Positions 25,089 to 37,850 are shown, numbered from the stretch's first letter. The stretch: 64,000 bases of DNA from Pilaira anomala (GCA_025716855.1 JAIXMQ010000066.1:84011-148010), one strand, 5' to 3'. Numbers and translations: made by a program. The notes: generated by a model from the letters alone, not told the origin.

Positions 25089-25867
25089 TAACAGAATCAG
25101 ATGAAGATGATTGGGAGGGAGAAACGCACGTGTCTCGAATTCTTCGGGAATATTACGAAAAGAAACGTTTGCCTTTACCAGAATGGTTATTTGATGGAGA
25201 TATGCCAGCAATGTTACGAAAACAATCAGTAAATAGAAAACCACAAAAGATGGCGGATTTGGCTTTACCTAATAACCAAGGCCCTGTAAGAACTCCTTCC
25301 AGAAGAAGATTATGGGAACAAAATCCTGCGGATCCTAAAAATATATCAAGCAGAGAAAGAGAGCGTCAAGAATTACGTCAAGCACAACCTCCTCCTCCTC
25401 CTGTACCTTCTAATGCTAGAAATAATCGCTATAGCAACGAAGATCGTTATGGCAACAGAGAAAATGATTCTGATTATTCTAGGGAGACTGATCGTTATAA
25501 TGACCGCTATAGAGAAAATCAAAGGGATGAGGATCATTACAGAGAACATGGTTACCGGGATCAAAAATTAAATGATTATAATGCTCCACCTGTTGACAAT
25601 TATTATCAGCAGCCTCCTGCTCGTATACAAACTCAAAATACAAGTAGACCGCGTTATTACGACGAAGATCTATATCAACCAAGGAGTGCAAGAGGATATC
25701 AACAGCGTGATCCACCACCACCTATAAGAGCAAATAATCATCAGCAATATGATCGAGGAAATGATTTAGATGATTATTATTACAGTGATAATAGATCTCC
25801 ACCTAGAAGAGAGCCTTCTCTTCGAAGCGGTGGTCGTCGTTATGGCAACGATCCTAGTTACTTTTAA
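24381..25867 (+). CDS. Protein with Cys-rich N-terminus and Mso1-like Sec1-binding motif
   Basis: Three exons, 24381-24828, 24900-24998 and 25095-25867, give 439 residues. Residues about 17-33 (CKDCGHDVGLYPARHKC) look like a small zinc-binding knuckle. A Ser-rich linker follows, then two similar KLWGK segments, then an acidic stretch and THVSRILREYYEKKRLPLPEWLFD (about 195-220). That last segment resembles the fungal Mso1-type Sec1-binding motif, where a His/Val-Arg-Leu-Arg-Tyr-Tyr helix precedes Pro-x-Trp-Leu. If correct, it would contact the SM protein Sec1 at exocytic sites. The C-terminal 200 residues are Arg/Tyr/Asp/Pro-rich and disordered. I chose the ATG at 24381 because the frame further upstream runs into LINE-junction sequence. 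The Mso1 link is from memory of the motif and is moderate at best. Confidence 0.75.
25052..25087 (+). repeat. T36 homopolymer inside an intron
   Basis: About 36 consecutive T just before the acceptor of the second intron of the Mso1-like gene. It extends the polypyrimidine tract seen in many introns of this window. Confidence 0.9.
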
Positions 25868-28019
25868 GCAGTAACCATGATGATAAATTATTTAATCCCG
25901 CCTTTTCTTTATTTCTTCTTTTTTTATTTTTTTTTATTTTTGCTTGTATCCCCCCACCCTCCTATTTAAAATGCAAAAAAAAAAAAAAAAAAAATCCCCT
26001 CTTTTATTGAATATCTAAATTTTATTTTTATTTTACCCTCACCTTTTCTCTAAAAAATGTACTATAATTCTACTGGCTTATATCTCTCCTCTTACTCCTT
26101 GACTAATTTCATAATTAAAATATTTTATCGATCCTTTAAGAATGCGAGTCCAGACAAAATATCAGTACTTAAAATTTTATGCATTAATTTGCTATGTATA
26201 ACCACTATCTGATTTCTTTCCTTTTTATTGAAGACTAGTTACGGTTGTGAAATATACTTGAGCTAATAAGATTCTATTGTTAACATTATAAAAAAATACG
26301 CTAACGTAATGGTTTGACCCTCTTGTATTACTATACAAGTTGTTTTGGTAGCTAGTTACGGCCACAATATTTTTGAGCTATATCATATGCACTTTTATAA
26401 AAATAGTAACGAAATTAATCGCATTTAATGAAATATATAATATTCAAGGTTTTATACTTTTATATGAATAATCAGTATTCGAGGGCAGTGTGATAAGCAA
26501 TTCTTCTTTCAGTTACAAATTTAGATTATTTTCAGGTATTGAAGATTTTTCTGGTTAGAACAAAAAAAAAAAAAAAAAACTTGTATAATTGATTGTATAG
26601 ATACAGTTTGTTTAATAATAAAGCGTTATGGTTCAAACTTTAAACAAAAATCATCAGAATAATGACACTATTAGTTGCTGTGGCTACAATACATAATCTA
26701 ACTTTTATTATTTTGTCACAAAAAGGTTTATTTAATCTCATTATAAGTATCAGGTTCGATTAGTTAGCAATGGAGAATATCAATTTGTTGATCAGAAAAG
26801 TACCTGAACTCATTGATTTTGGTATTAACACGAATTAATAATTCTGCTTTATTTCAATCTATTAAATAATAAATTTATAACACTGTTTTTCATTATAAAT
26901 ATATACTAATTAGTATGCAATATACAGTCTTAACTGCATAAAGTATGTTATAGTATAGCAAAAATTGCCAAAGTTGCACTTGTCCTTCATAAAGAGTTTT
27001 TTTACCAATTGCTTTGAACAAGAAAGGAATATATATGTTTATAAGCATTTTTCATTGATTTTGTTACTGCTTAGTATTGGTGATTAATATTTTTTTTATG
27101 GCTGCTGTCCAGATTTTTTATTATTAAATGTGATACACTACATTATTATTTAAGGTTAAGAGATGTTATATTGATCGAATATGAAAGTAGTAGTTTTTTC
27201 AGTAATCAATTTATTTACAGTGGCATATGACCAAGTTTAGAGCTTTATTATATCTTTCATGCAAAAAAGAGACGATGAAGTCTGTGTGTACCTCTCCCAC
27301 AAATATAGGATTCCAAAAAAAAAAAGTTCCCACTCTGTTATAAACATCATGCACATGCATACTAGACTCCCTTTTTTGTATAAAAGCTAATTGTTTTAAA
27401 AGACAATTGCAGATAGTATAAAGGGAGTGAGTAAAAAAAAAAAAAAAAAAAAAAAAGAACAGGCGAGATAAAAGTTTCAAAGCAGGGTAATCCGGCATCT
27501 AAAATACTAAAGCCACCAAGTTATTTGCATAATAACTGTACCCTTATATTGCCACATAACAGAGGCTTCTATCCTTTTTTTCTCCTTTTATAAGTAGCTA
27601 AATTACAACAAGTGGCGCGTTAAACCAAACAAATACATATAAGTTGGGCAAGGGTAATATGCAAGAATCCATTTCTAGAGTTATTTCATTATTGTTGAAT
27701 AAGTTTTGACATACCCTTATTATGACTCGTATTATAACTATGCTTTCTTATGAACTAACAATAGTATATTCATTAATGCTACTCTGTAATATTGATGAAT
27801 GCATATTTTTGAATAAAAATGAAACTATTTAACCAAATGCCTTACATACATATGCACCGAAAGAAGATTCGTTAGATAGATATTTATAATGGCTTCATTT
27901 GATTCTTTTTTTGAAGACATAAGTTGATTTATTCATATAAATCTTGTGATATAAGATATTCAAAAAATGATACATGTGTGCAAAAACGATATATGTTTAT
28001 TAGTTTTTGTTGGATCAGC
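25868..28019. other. 2.1-kb intergenic, no gene seen
   Basis: AT-rich DNA with A tracts near 25974-25994, 26561-26579 and 27433-27456. Short open frames here are homopolymer-driven and show no recognisable motif. It separates the convergent 3' ends of the Mso1-like and BTB genes. Confidence 0.6.
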
Positions 28020-28607
28020 TTAATATTTCGTGGAAACAAGGTACATAGTAGTTTCTTCTGCTTTATAACCGTCATCACCAGGAGGTCTGGCATTAGCGCA
28101 CGCTTTTCCACAACGCCATGCTACTATGTGTGAACGTATTTTTCTTGGACAGTTATATACTTGAACAAGGCACTTGATAGAGGCTATATACGTTTTATTA
28201 GGATCTAGCAATCTATAGCGGGTTGGACTACCGGACACTAAGTTACAGATATTAATTTCGGAAATACCGAGAAATTTTTCTTCGTCAAGTAACTCATACA
28301 TGGTCTTCATTGGTTTTGCTTCTTTGATCAATAAATCTATTTTAGCAGCCATCTTTGGAAGTAGAAAAAAGTCAGCTTCGCTTTTTAAGTTTTCGTAGTG
28401 TTGTTTGTCAATATTAAAATCGCCTGTACGTAAATACATGAGTATGTAAGTAAATAAAAATTCATCACGATCAATAAAGATTGGTTCTGTTCCTGAAGGC
28501 CCTTCAGACCAGTCTCCATTAGCCAAATTGCTCAGAAAATCTGATTCTTTCAACGTGTCAATATAGGTTCTAAAAATTTTGCCACCGACATCGAGTCTTA
28601 CTGTCAT
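28020..28607 (-). CDS. BTB/T1 (KCTD-like) protein
   Basis: Single-exon gene of 195 residues. Residues 2-95 form a potassium-channel-tetramerisation-type BTB domain: VRLDVGGKIFRTYIDTLKES, then GTEPIFIDRDEFLFTYILMYLRTG, then YENLKSEADFFLLPKM. There is no membrane segment, so it is a soluble KCTD-like protein and not a channel. Family members often act as oligomeric adaptors, for example for cullin-3 ligases; that role is not shown here. The C-terminal half (about 105-195) is a second, Cys-containing region (SPTRYRLLDPNKTYIASIKC) I cannot assign. The ATG is in good context with an in-frame upstream stop region. Confidence 0.88.
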   Translation of the reverse strand: MTVRLDVGGKIFRTYIDTLKESDFLSNLANGDWSEGPSGTEPIFIDRDEFLFTYILMYLRTGDFNIDKQHYENLKSEADFFLLPKMAAKIDLLIKEAKPMKTMYELLDEEKFLGISEINICNLVSGSPTRYRLLDPNKTYIASIKCLVQVYNCPRKIRSHIVAWRCGKACANARPPGDDGYKAEETTMYLVSTKY

Positions 28608-29282
28608 CGTTATTTTATGAAAAAGTTGAAAGGGAGAAAGAAAAAGGGATAAACAGAATTACAAAAAAATGTGAAATTAAATAAACCTACTGAAGATTTA
28701 TCAAGAAAATAACGATAATAACACAGATAAATGTATCTAATACATTATTTTTTAAAGTTACAAGGATCATTTAAAGCTTTTACATTGTTGATCGGATGAG
28801 TTTTCAAGTTAGATTGTCAAAAAAAAAAAGAGTAAGTTTATTTATGTTTAAAGTAGTTCAGGATATATTATGTTTTTTATTTTGCCGTCAGGGTATAAGA
28901 ATTAGATTTTGTATGATATAATCCGTGAAGTTAATGGCAATTTTTAGAAATTACTGATTGAAAGCCTTAAATAGCTGATATTTTCAGCTCCAAACTATCT
29001 CCCTTGATCCGGAAGAAATAATAGAAACATTATTGGCGGAGGTGTCAAAGTAAAATTGGCAAATTTTTTAATAAAAACGTTCTTCTGTGAGAAACAACCA
29101 TACAAAAAAAAAAAAAAAAAAAAAAAAGAAGTTCGTTTCGTCAAAAAAAGGATAAATTGTAGTCTGACTGTGAAAGCAAAGCTTTATTAGTTCGGTTTAT
29201 TGAAGTTTAACAATTTATCAAAAGCTCAAGTTACAATAAGCTCTTGTCCGAATAGATGAAAACTTAACATATCCAGAGTAAT
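28608..29282. other. Intergenic upstream of the BTB gene
   Basis: AT-rich, with a poly-A run at 29104-29127. No gene, RNA or repeat structure that I can support. Confidence 0.5.
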
Positions 29283-29440
29283 TAAAAATTTATAGTGAAT
29301 GACATCTAAAAATTTATAATGAATGACATTAAAAAATTTACAGTGAATGATATATAGAAAAATATAGTGAACGATATATAAAAAACTATGGTGAATGATA
29401 TATAAAAAATTATAGTGAATGATATTTTATAGTTTATGAT
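29283..29440. repeat. Degenerate 24-bp tandem repeat
   Basis: Six full units plus a partial one, each close to TAAAAAATTATAGTGAATGA followed by TATA or CATC. Units differ by a few bases. The array lies in gene-poor DNA and does not have the spacer structure of a CRISPR array. Confidence 0.85.
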
Positions 29441-29769
29441 ACAAATTACACCTGGCCTATATTATTGAGTTGCTCCAAACGTATCTACAGAAGTGCAATA
29501 ATAACCCCATTGATATTTTAGTTAGTTGACAAAACTACATAAATTTTGTGATACATATTCTATATTAATTGATATTCTAACTATTGAAGAGATCTTGCGT
29601 CTGCTAAATTAAATATGACAGGAAACAACAGTAATTGAATTACTGCGATAAATTTGTAATGATTTACCTTGATGTCGTTGAATTTGTATAATAATATAAA
29701 TGAATAAATAATTTGAGATAGTCTACATTATGTTGCAACTGATTTTCTTGATTTTAAGTGTCAAAAGTA

Positions 29770-30850
29770 GCTTTTATTCCATCAACTATACCCGAATCTG
29801 TCATAAATGATCTCATACACAGTTTGTGATGATGCTTTTTGGGGGATAAAAGAATGATCACTCCATTGTTGTAAATGTTGAATCCATCGTTGTATAATTT
29901 AATTAACGGATGAGTGTTGATGATACCGTAGCTAACTTTTGGTTGAATTGACTATCGATTATTTATCTTTGCCGGCAATACTACCAAAAAAGTTATTATG
30001 CCTTTCCAATAAAAGATGTCAACGCTGTTAGTTTCAGAGTAGTTTGATTTAATATTTTGAGTTGTACAACTTATGTCTCATATTTTGTTAGCAGATACTG
30101 TATTTTATTTTCTGTATTGATGAGAAAACAAGACATTGAATTGAGGTTGAAGGAGCTACTTGGGATTCGTTTTGGCTGACCAAGAAGTCTAGACTTAATA
30201 ATTTAATTTTTGTTCAATTTCATTGTAATGGGGCTTGTATAACAGTAAAAAATGTCAATAATCTGTATGAATCTCGTTATACATTACTTTTGCTTCGATA
30301 ATAAAATGTCGTGTTTCAGAAAATTGGGGCAAGCGATGATGTTGGTTTTGTCTTTCGCATATTATTGAAATAAAAGATAATTTAAAAAAGGAAGATGATA
30401 CCCATTTTTTATTACTTCGTATAGCCATTTATCTGAAGAGAGTTTTGATCAAACTATTGTTAATTGGGAGTAACTAACCATTTTTTAGAAGTTGGATATG
30501 GATCGTTTCAAAAGTTTGATTGATTACTAAGCTGTGAAATTGATGAAGTCTGCCCAATATTAGGAGAATCAAGTCTTTTAACCTTTTAGCTTAGTTGATG
30601 ACCCTTGTCTTAAACTTCTCAAGAAAACGATTGTTTTGCTGGAGGTGTTATCTACGACCAGCTGCTTGAATGGCTGTATGTATGTTCTCTTTTGTGACTT
30701 ATAGCAAAAGTTGAGGCGAAGGTGTACGTTTGTGTCGATAAAGTTCGTCAAGTGATGATTGAAAAAGTCCTCACCTTTACCAGCTAAAGCTTGTAGCAGT
30801 CGCTCAGCAGGGATGATATCAGAAGCAATAGGTCTTGGGTTCATAAATCC
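29770..30850 (-). pseudogene. Eroded retroelement polyprotein, DIRS/Ngaro-like
   Basis: Scattered, frameshifted pieces on the minus strand occur in the order expected for a tyrosine-recombinase retroelement RT/RNase H region. At about 30440-30377 is WLYEVIKNGYHLPF (compare the family's W-x-L-x-x-I-x-x-GY-x-[IL]-x-F). Near 29980 is VVLPAKINN (the LPxxK segment after the RT core). At about 29816-29770 is MTDSGIVDGIK (degenerate RNase H TDASxxGW). An 88-codon open frame at 30578-30844 precedes them. Many stops separate the blocks, so the element is dead. The assignment depends on short motifs and their order. Confidence 0.4.
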
Positions 30851-32355
30851 AAATATATTTTTGTAGCGATTGAATCGTGTGAGGAAATGAATTGCTGTTG
30901 TAGTTGTAACTTTTAACGTAATAGCTCTTCCATATATTCAGTCAAAGCTTGGATTTGGAAAGTAACTAGTAGATTGGAGGTTATCATTAATCATTTCAAA
31001 GCTGTTAAGGAAATCTAAATAAATATCGACAGTAAAGTACCAAAAGCAAAAGAAAAGATGATCATGTCTTTTAAATATTAAAAATATCCTTTAAGTTATT
31101 ATAGGATTTTTTTTTTATTTTTCTTTGAATATTTAAACCAATCAAGACAAGATCGGTAAAACGAAAAAGGGCTTCCTTTATGTAGAACACAGGATAATGA
31201 ATATTTAACTTAGACCAATTATCAAATATTCAGTCAACAAGCGAGCCCGACTAGATATCTAAAAAAGTATTATCGAATAGTAACTAACACTAACTGTAGA
31301 AGCACATTCAACTCATTTCACTTTATACTAAGGTATATGAAAAAGAAAAAGAAAGGGTGGCAAATAATATGTACATGATGTTCTTTATTTTTCTGTCTTT
31401 GTCTATATGTATATATATATATAAAGAGGGGTAATATTACAAAGATATCTTGTTGGTAATACGTTTACATAAGACCACAAATCAAAAGTAATGTTGTAGT
31501 TGTGTTTACACACTCGTTAATTGAAAGATATCCTCTTTTTATACATAATATAGAGTAATAATATTTCCGCTGTTGCTCTTTACCTACTGCTAAATTCACC
31601 CATGGAGCTCAATTAAACTTTCAATCTAACCAAAGACTGTAACTACAATATTAGTTTGAAAATAATAAAGCCTTTACGTTTATGTTAAGGTGAGATAATA
31701 ATAAATTCTGTTTCTATGGCACTTCAGTCTCTGTGGGGGTTTTTTTTGTGACACACTTTTTTTTTTATCATAATTTTTTTTTTGGAAACGTCATCATCAA
31801 AATTACGAATAAAAAAAAAAAAATACAAAATAACCCTGTTGTTCCTCCTTTTATACCCATCTTTATCTTTTCTTTTGCAAAGTATGATGTTCTATTGTTT
31901 GATTGTGATGCGAATGTAGCGGTTTTCTTACCGTGGAACATTTACAATGTTTTGACATGCCGCAATCAGCACTTCTTGAAGTGTAATGCATTAGTTCTCT
32001 ATTTGCAGATTAGTATAGATCTCGACATTTCTTTATTCTTCATCTGTAATTAACTTACCATGGGATAGTTCCTGGTCCTAGAAGTTTACTTCTGGGAGGT
32101 AAAGTGTATTGCTGCATAAAGATTTAAAGATTTGAATACCAGTTGCTTCTGGGTTTCTTTTGTCGGGTATCTTGTTCTATTTGTGATACAGTTAATATGG
32201 TACCATAGTATCGATTTTCTGCTGTCATCACCGGGTGTTTGTTTATTGGTGTTACCGGTTATTTTTATGGCTGGTGGTGTTGCTATGACAGGTGCTGCTA
32301 TGACAGGTGTTGCTAGGATAGGTATTGCTCTGATTAATACTGGTGTTGCTTTAGT
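30851..32355. other. Intergenic, repeat-like, no gene seen
   Basis: AT-rich DNA. Near 32265-32350 a GT/GC-rich stretch repeats short GGTGTTGCTATGACAGG-like units, which may be the outer part of the dispersed repeat that follows. Open frames at 31733-32053 and 32132-32506 are of low-complexity hydrophobic composition and are not supported as genes. Confidence 0.45.
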
Positions 32356-33375
32356 TGTTGTTGTTATGATGGTAAGTTATTTTTTTATATATATTTATTA
32401 TGCTTCCAAACAGTTTCTAACAGTTTCTAACACTCATTTTAAAAATATCGCTATTTGTAATCTGCTGGAACTTGAAATCAAAAGGACAAAACGGTTGTTG
32501 TTATGATGGTAAGTTATTTTTTTTTTATATATATATTATGTTTCCAAGCAGTTTCTAACATTTTCAGCAATGCAATGCAACGGGTTTGTAAAAGCAATGA
32601 TCAAGTTTTGTGAGTTCTATTTTCTGGCGAGTATGCTCTATCTTGATGGGTCCTGTCTCCTTCTCTTCCGTCCTCGTTTACGAGCGGTTCGTGCAGTTCA
32701 ATCCTGGGTGTAATGGCACGTAAAACCATACGGATATCGTAGGGAGAGTTGGATTGATGGTTCTCATCTCGGTAGATGTCATCTCAAAGGAAAGTATTAT
32801 GATCAAAGGTTGATTGTTGCCACAACACCGCAGCAGTTAGTGATTCTATTTTTTGGCGAGTATGTTCTATCTTGGTAAGTCCTGTCTCCTTCTCTTCCGT
32901 CCTCGTTTACGAGCGGTTCGTGCAGTTTAATCCTGGGTGTAATGGCACGTAAAACCATACGAATATCGAAGGGAGAGTTGGATTGATGGTTCTTATCATG
33001 GTAGTCATCTCTAAGAAAAATATTATCATTAACTGTTGTGTTGTTGTACTTATCCGTTGCATTCTTATTTTTGAGACTTCAGCTAGTGGACCTCCTCGTG
33101 GTTTGTCTTGGGAAACTTTGAATTCAGAAACTTTTTCTTTCCGGATTGTAAAGGCTAAAGCACTAGTAACTTTTTTTAAATAATTATTGTAATAAAAAAA
33201 AAAGGGTAATAAACAAAAAGTCCAGATTACACTTATTTTCCTTTGACATGTTGTGATATATATAAATAAAACCTTTCTTTTTTAAAGTGTCTTGTCTTTA
33301 TGTACCATCCAATAAGTTTCCCTCAAGATTGCCCACAACAAGATTACACTATTTTTTACAACTAGACTTTTTTTG
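32356..33375 (+). repeat. Dispersed 1-kb repeat, copy 1
   Basis: This segment is repeated in inverted orientation at 62964-64000 with few differences. Inside it are two direct duplications. One is about 135 bp apart (from 32356 and 32493: TATGATGGTAAGTTATTTTT). The other, of about 170 bp, is 229 bp apart (32615 and 32843: GGCGAGTATG...CGTTTACGAGCGGTTC). It ends in CAACTAGAC followed by a T run. Its 66-codon open frame at 32983-33183 has a counterpart in copy 2. No terminal inverted repeats or known transposase are visible. Nature unknown. Confidence 0.85.
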
Positions 33376-33385
33376 AGAGCTATTA

Positions 33386-33801
33386 AATACCACCCACTTA
33401 ATTTCCTTATATGGGTTTTTTGCCACCCACCACTTTTTCATTTTTTTTCCAAATCACCCAGTTTTAAAAAAAAAGCGGAAATTTCACTTTTTTTAAAAAA
33501 AAATCTCTGGCATCCACTTCTTTTTTTGGCTTTTTTACCATGATTTTTTTTTTTTTTTTTTTTATACTTTTGACAAAGAAAAAAAATTATAATAAAAAGT
33601 TCAATTTTGAAGGAGGTTGGCAAAAAAAAAGGGTTTTGGCTGGAATATTTTGCTTAAAAAACAAGAAGTGGGTGCCAGAGATTTTTTTTTAAAAAAAAAA
33701 GTGAGATTTCCGCTTTTTTTAAAAAACTGGGTGATTTGAAAAAGTGGTGGGTGGCAGAAAATCCATATAAGGAAATTAAGTGGGTGGTATTTAAGTTTTC
33801 T
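33386..33801. repeat. Fold-back element with 140-bp arms
   Basis: The left arm (33386-33529) and right arm (33663-33801) are near-perfect inverted repeats. Shared blocks include TACCACCCACTTAATTTCCT, CAAATCACCCAG, AAAGCGGAAAT and TCTCTGGCA. A loop of about 130 bp lies between. There is no open frame, so it is MITE-like or fold-back. It directly abuts the end of the dispersed repeat copy 1. Confidence 0.85.
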
Positions 33802-35941
33802 CTTCTTAAAATTCTTACAGAAGTTCAATAAATGCAGGACTAGTGCTTTCATAATTTATTATATCCTCTTCACGGTCAGTTCTCTATTCGAGTTATTAAA
33901 CCCATTGACTTGAAAAAGTCGATTCTATACTAAAATCAAGATTAAGATAATCGCTATGTCTCAACGTTATTTTAGTATCAATAACCGAAAGCTAACTGTA
34001 AAGAAATTACCTCGTTGCATTTGATAGCTGGAAAAAAAAAAATGGGAAAGATGAACAGAATGAAAATTAAATATATTTTTTTACTTATAACCATTTCACC
34101 CTAACACACTCAGATGTAGCCTTATATTCCCGTCCTTCGTCGTTTGAAGTCTGCACAGAAAAGAAAAATTAATTAAACAATAAATAACTTTTTTGTAATA
34201 AATTACTGCGGCTATGATTTGTAATTTTACCATTTATTCTTTATACGATCTCTTGTCTGGATAATATATATTAGCCAGACAAGAGATTAAGGCGTTATTA
34301 AAAAGAAAGGAATGGTCTGGGTTCTGATAAAGAAAAAGAAAAAGGGAGAGAAAAAGAAGAAGAAAAAAACGGTTAATGATCTAATTAAAAATAAAAAACA
34401 TGTTTGCTATTTATCATGTGGCGTGCGAAGAAAAAGTAAAGAAAGTCAATAAAACAAATCATGTGATATAATTAACGTGCGTACTTTTTAAAAGATTAAA
34501 AGATCTGTCGAAGTTTTTACAATGTGCAAGTTTAGATCAAGATATATAATGTGATCTATTTTGATCATCTTTAATAGACTGCAATATGTCCAAAACAAAA
34601 GTGGTAACATCCCCAGCAGCGAAGAAGATCATATGTGATAAGCTTGCTGTATTCAATGTTATAATACACTGTAAGAAGTTATAATAAACTTTTTTTTAAC
34701 GAGCCATAAAATATGATCAAAGCTTGTTTATTTTAAAAATTACATAATCTTCAGCTACATTTACACTATAATTACTTTAATTTCTGTCTACTACCGAAAC
34801 CAGTTAATAGAATGCTTCTGCTTAAGGAAAGGGAAGAGATGGGTTTTTTTTTTCAATTAGCGAAATAAGGAGGTGAGGGGGGAGGGGGAGGGACACGTAA
34901 AAATGATGACAGCAAAAAAAAGGTGTCTTTCGATCTCGAGTGCATATATGTTTTGTTACTATATGTAATCGTGTCACCGATATCTTTTTGAAAAAATAGA
35001 AAACGCGTTTAAAGTAAAATTTAATTCCAGGGACTATAAAATATCTTGCATTGCGTAGATTGTCCAACAATAACAAATATACACACCGCAGCAGTACTTT
35101 TGAAATGCTTTTCGGATATATTACTGTTTCAAGTAAATTTTCCAAAGACTATTTGAATAAAAGGAGAGAGAGAAAGTATGTTAAGAGGCGATATACGGTT
35201 AAACTTTATTGATTCCATTGAGAATCAAAGTTGGTTTTTTTTTTTTAAGCATGCGGGGAGGAAGTTTCTTTTTTAAATGATTGAGGAAAAAAAAGTAGTA
35301 AAATTTTCCTTTTGGTGTATGTACATTTGACACTCTATCTTGATATCTGATAAAAAGTGATATATATAAACTTTATGTGAATAATCTATATGATCGGTGT
35401 AAGGTCCGAGTTATAATATATAGGCCTCTTTGTTTGTTATTGAGACGGAATAAGATCCGTATAGTGAAAGTGAGATAGTTATGAATTTAGATAACAATTT
35501 ATGATTACTACTATGTATTATGCAAAATTTCATGAATTGAACACATGAGGGGGGGGGGGGCTTTTTTTTTATTTTGGTAATATAAACATTATATATTGTA
35601 TTATATTATTTGTTACATGTCAGATGCTTATTTTATATTCGGTATTAATTACAGTTTGAGCAATACTATATGAGAAGTTTTTACATAGTAACGCATGTGT
35701 ATAAAGGCTTGGTTGAAATAAGAATTATATAAACAAGGCGGCCCGGTTTCACCTTTTTTTTTTTTCTATTTTAAATATACATTCTGTACTTTATACATAA
35801 CCTCATTTTTAGAATAGATTACAAAAGGGAGAGAAAAGTAGATAAGGGAGAAAATACAGGTTATACAATGACAGCCGTGAGAAATAAAAAATTGAAGTAA
35901 GACGCAAACTGAGACAAAGAAATGTGATCTTGTCAAGCTTC

Positions 35942-35972
<31 letters not shown>

Positions 35973-37804
35973 GGCCACTCAGCGCGTCGTGGCACTTCAA
36001 TGCTTCTGAGAATTAATCAAACACCTAACCAAGATTCTTTTTTTTTTTCAGATCCCCTCATCCGTTCATAAACATTTCCTAAATACTAAAAAAACTTTAT
36101 CAGTGAGAATAAAATAATATATAATACACATTTTACTTTTAAAGTAATATTGCTATTACACAGTAAGCGGAATAAGCTCGGAAGACAGTTACACTAATTT
36201 TAATGAAAGTGGGTTCACTAGATTTTCTCTTTTTATGTCCATCAAAATGAAAGAAAGAAAAAGAGAGAACGAGTGGGGATAGGTTAGCAATGACACTTTA
36301 GCTAGAAGAAAAAAAGAGAGAGAGACAATTTTTTCTTATGATCTAGGAGAGAAATTAAAATGAAAGGTAGCATATAGCGTGTTTTTAACGTCGATGATTA
36401 TACTACTACGGCAATGTACCGTTCCCATTACACACAGTGATAGGACTTTTCACTTGAAACAGATTCGGTTGATTATCCTTTCTCATCTAAATTAAGACTG
36501 ACACATATTATAATTCGGATGCATGATTGCGTTCTTTCCCCTTTTTTTTTGTGTGTACACCACATTTGATTTGAAGTCCCCTCTTTGTTGCATGAATAAA
36601 AGTATACGCTGTAAAATGATCACCCACCCCAGAAGAGAGAGAATGAGAGAAAAGGAGATAACCTGTAACATTATCAGTTTCACAGGAAATCGAATAAACG
36701 GACTTTAATTCACTCTTTGACTTTTTGATTAGTTGAAAGGTGTCAGCATGTACATTGAAATGAATTGATGAAGCATGTGACATTATATGATATCAGAGTA
36801 AAACAAATGATCTATTTACATAAAGTATATTTATAAAAATAAAAATAAAAAGTCCTAATTGTCGTTTGTATATATATATTCTTTGTTACAGAAAAAAAAA
36901 TATATCTTTTTACTTGACAATGTATGGCTTAGACAGGATAGAAAAGATTTTTTGGGCTTTTTATTAACACAAACTTTTAGAAATTTTATCTCGTGTACCC
37001 ACACTGTCGTACCTGATCATAGTATCACTTTTAGTGTACTTTTTTTTTTCTAATTTCTTATTCTTTCAGTTTCACTTACACTCGATCACCTATAGATTGG
37101 TCCGAGCTTATGTTATTTTTCTTTTATCTTGACCCATAAATGGAGAGTGTTTTGTTTCTACATCATATATGTATATATTATATATGTGTGTATGTGTGTG
37201 TGTGTGTGTGTAATTTAAAGAGAAGGATAGAAAGAGAAACTTTAAACGCTTTGCCACAATATACTTTTTTTTGAAAAAAAAAGAAAAAGAAAAGAAAAAA
37301 GGAATTGCGGGTCTATTTTTTTTCATTTAAAATGGGTAACATAGGGTATATGTATGTCTATATTACATGTGTTTAAGGAAAATATAGATAGATGAATAGA
37401 AGAGAACAAGAGAAAGAAAGAAAGAGATTCTGATTAATAACTCAGATAGTCTTCTTTTTATTGCAAAAAAAAATACTTTATATTAGAATTAAAGATCTGC
37501 CATAGTAAAAAATTAAGGTACATGTCAAGTTTGGCTTATGTAAAAAAGATGTATGCTTTAGTAAAAGGAATATATAGACATTGTTGTTGGTTTCCTTTTC
37601 CAGTTTGAGAGTCTAGTCAAGTGAAAAAAGAAAAAAAAAAGAAAAAAAAGATATATTATAAAAAAAGACAAAGAAAGTTGAAATCGGGAATTGACACTTC
37701 CTTTACCGAGGGATACAAGATCATAAAATAAAACTAATTTTCTTGTGACACACCTTAATATAGCATTCCCGAGAAATGAGTTATTTCACGCTTTGACCAG
37801 AAGG

Positions 37805-37850
<46 letters not shown>

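Noticed and set aside
27211..27498. 95-codon minus-strand frame
   Set aside because: Contains a Phe run from a poly-A tract and has no conserved motif.
29283..29440. CRISPR-like array
   Set aside because: Units are contiguous, with no unique spacers, and the DNA is eukaryotic.
32683..32720. Possible Pol III B box (GGTTCGTGCAGTTCAATCC) in the dispersed repeat
   Set aside because: The spacing and sequence do not fit the GGTTCGANTCC box, and no A box or tRNA-like fold surrounds it.
33361..33375. Helitron 3' end (CTAG after a hairpin)
   Set aside because: CTAG is present but no stable hairpin precedes it within the usual distance, and no Rep/helicase sequence is seen.
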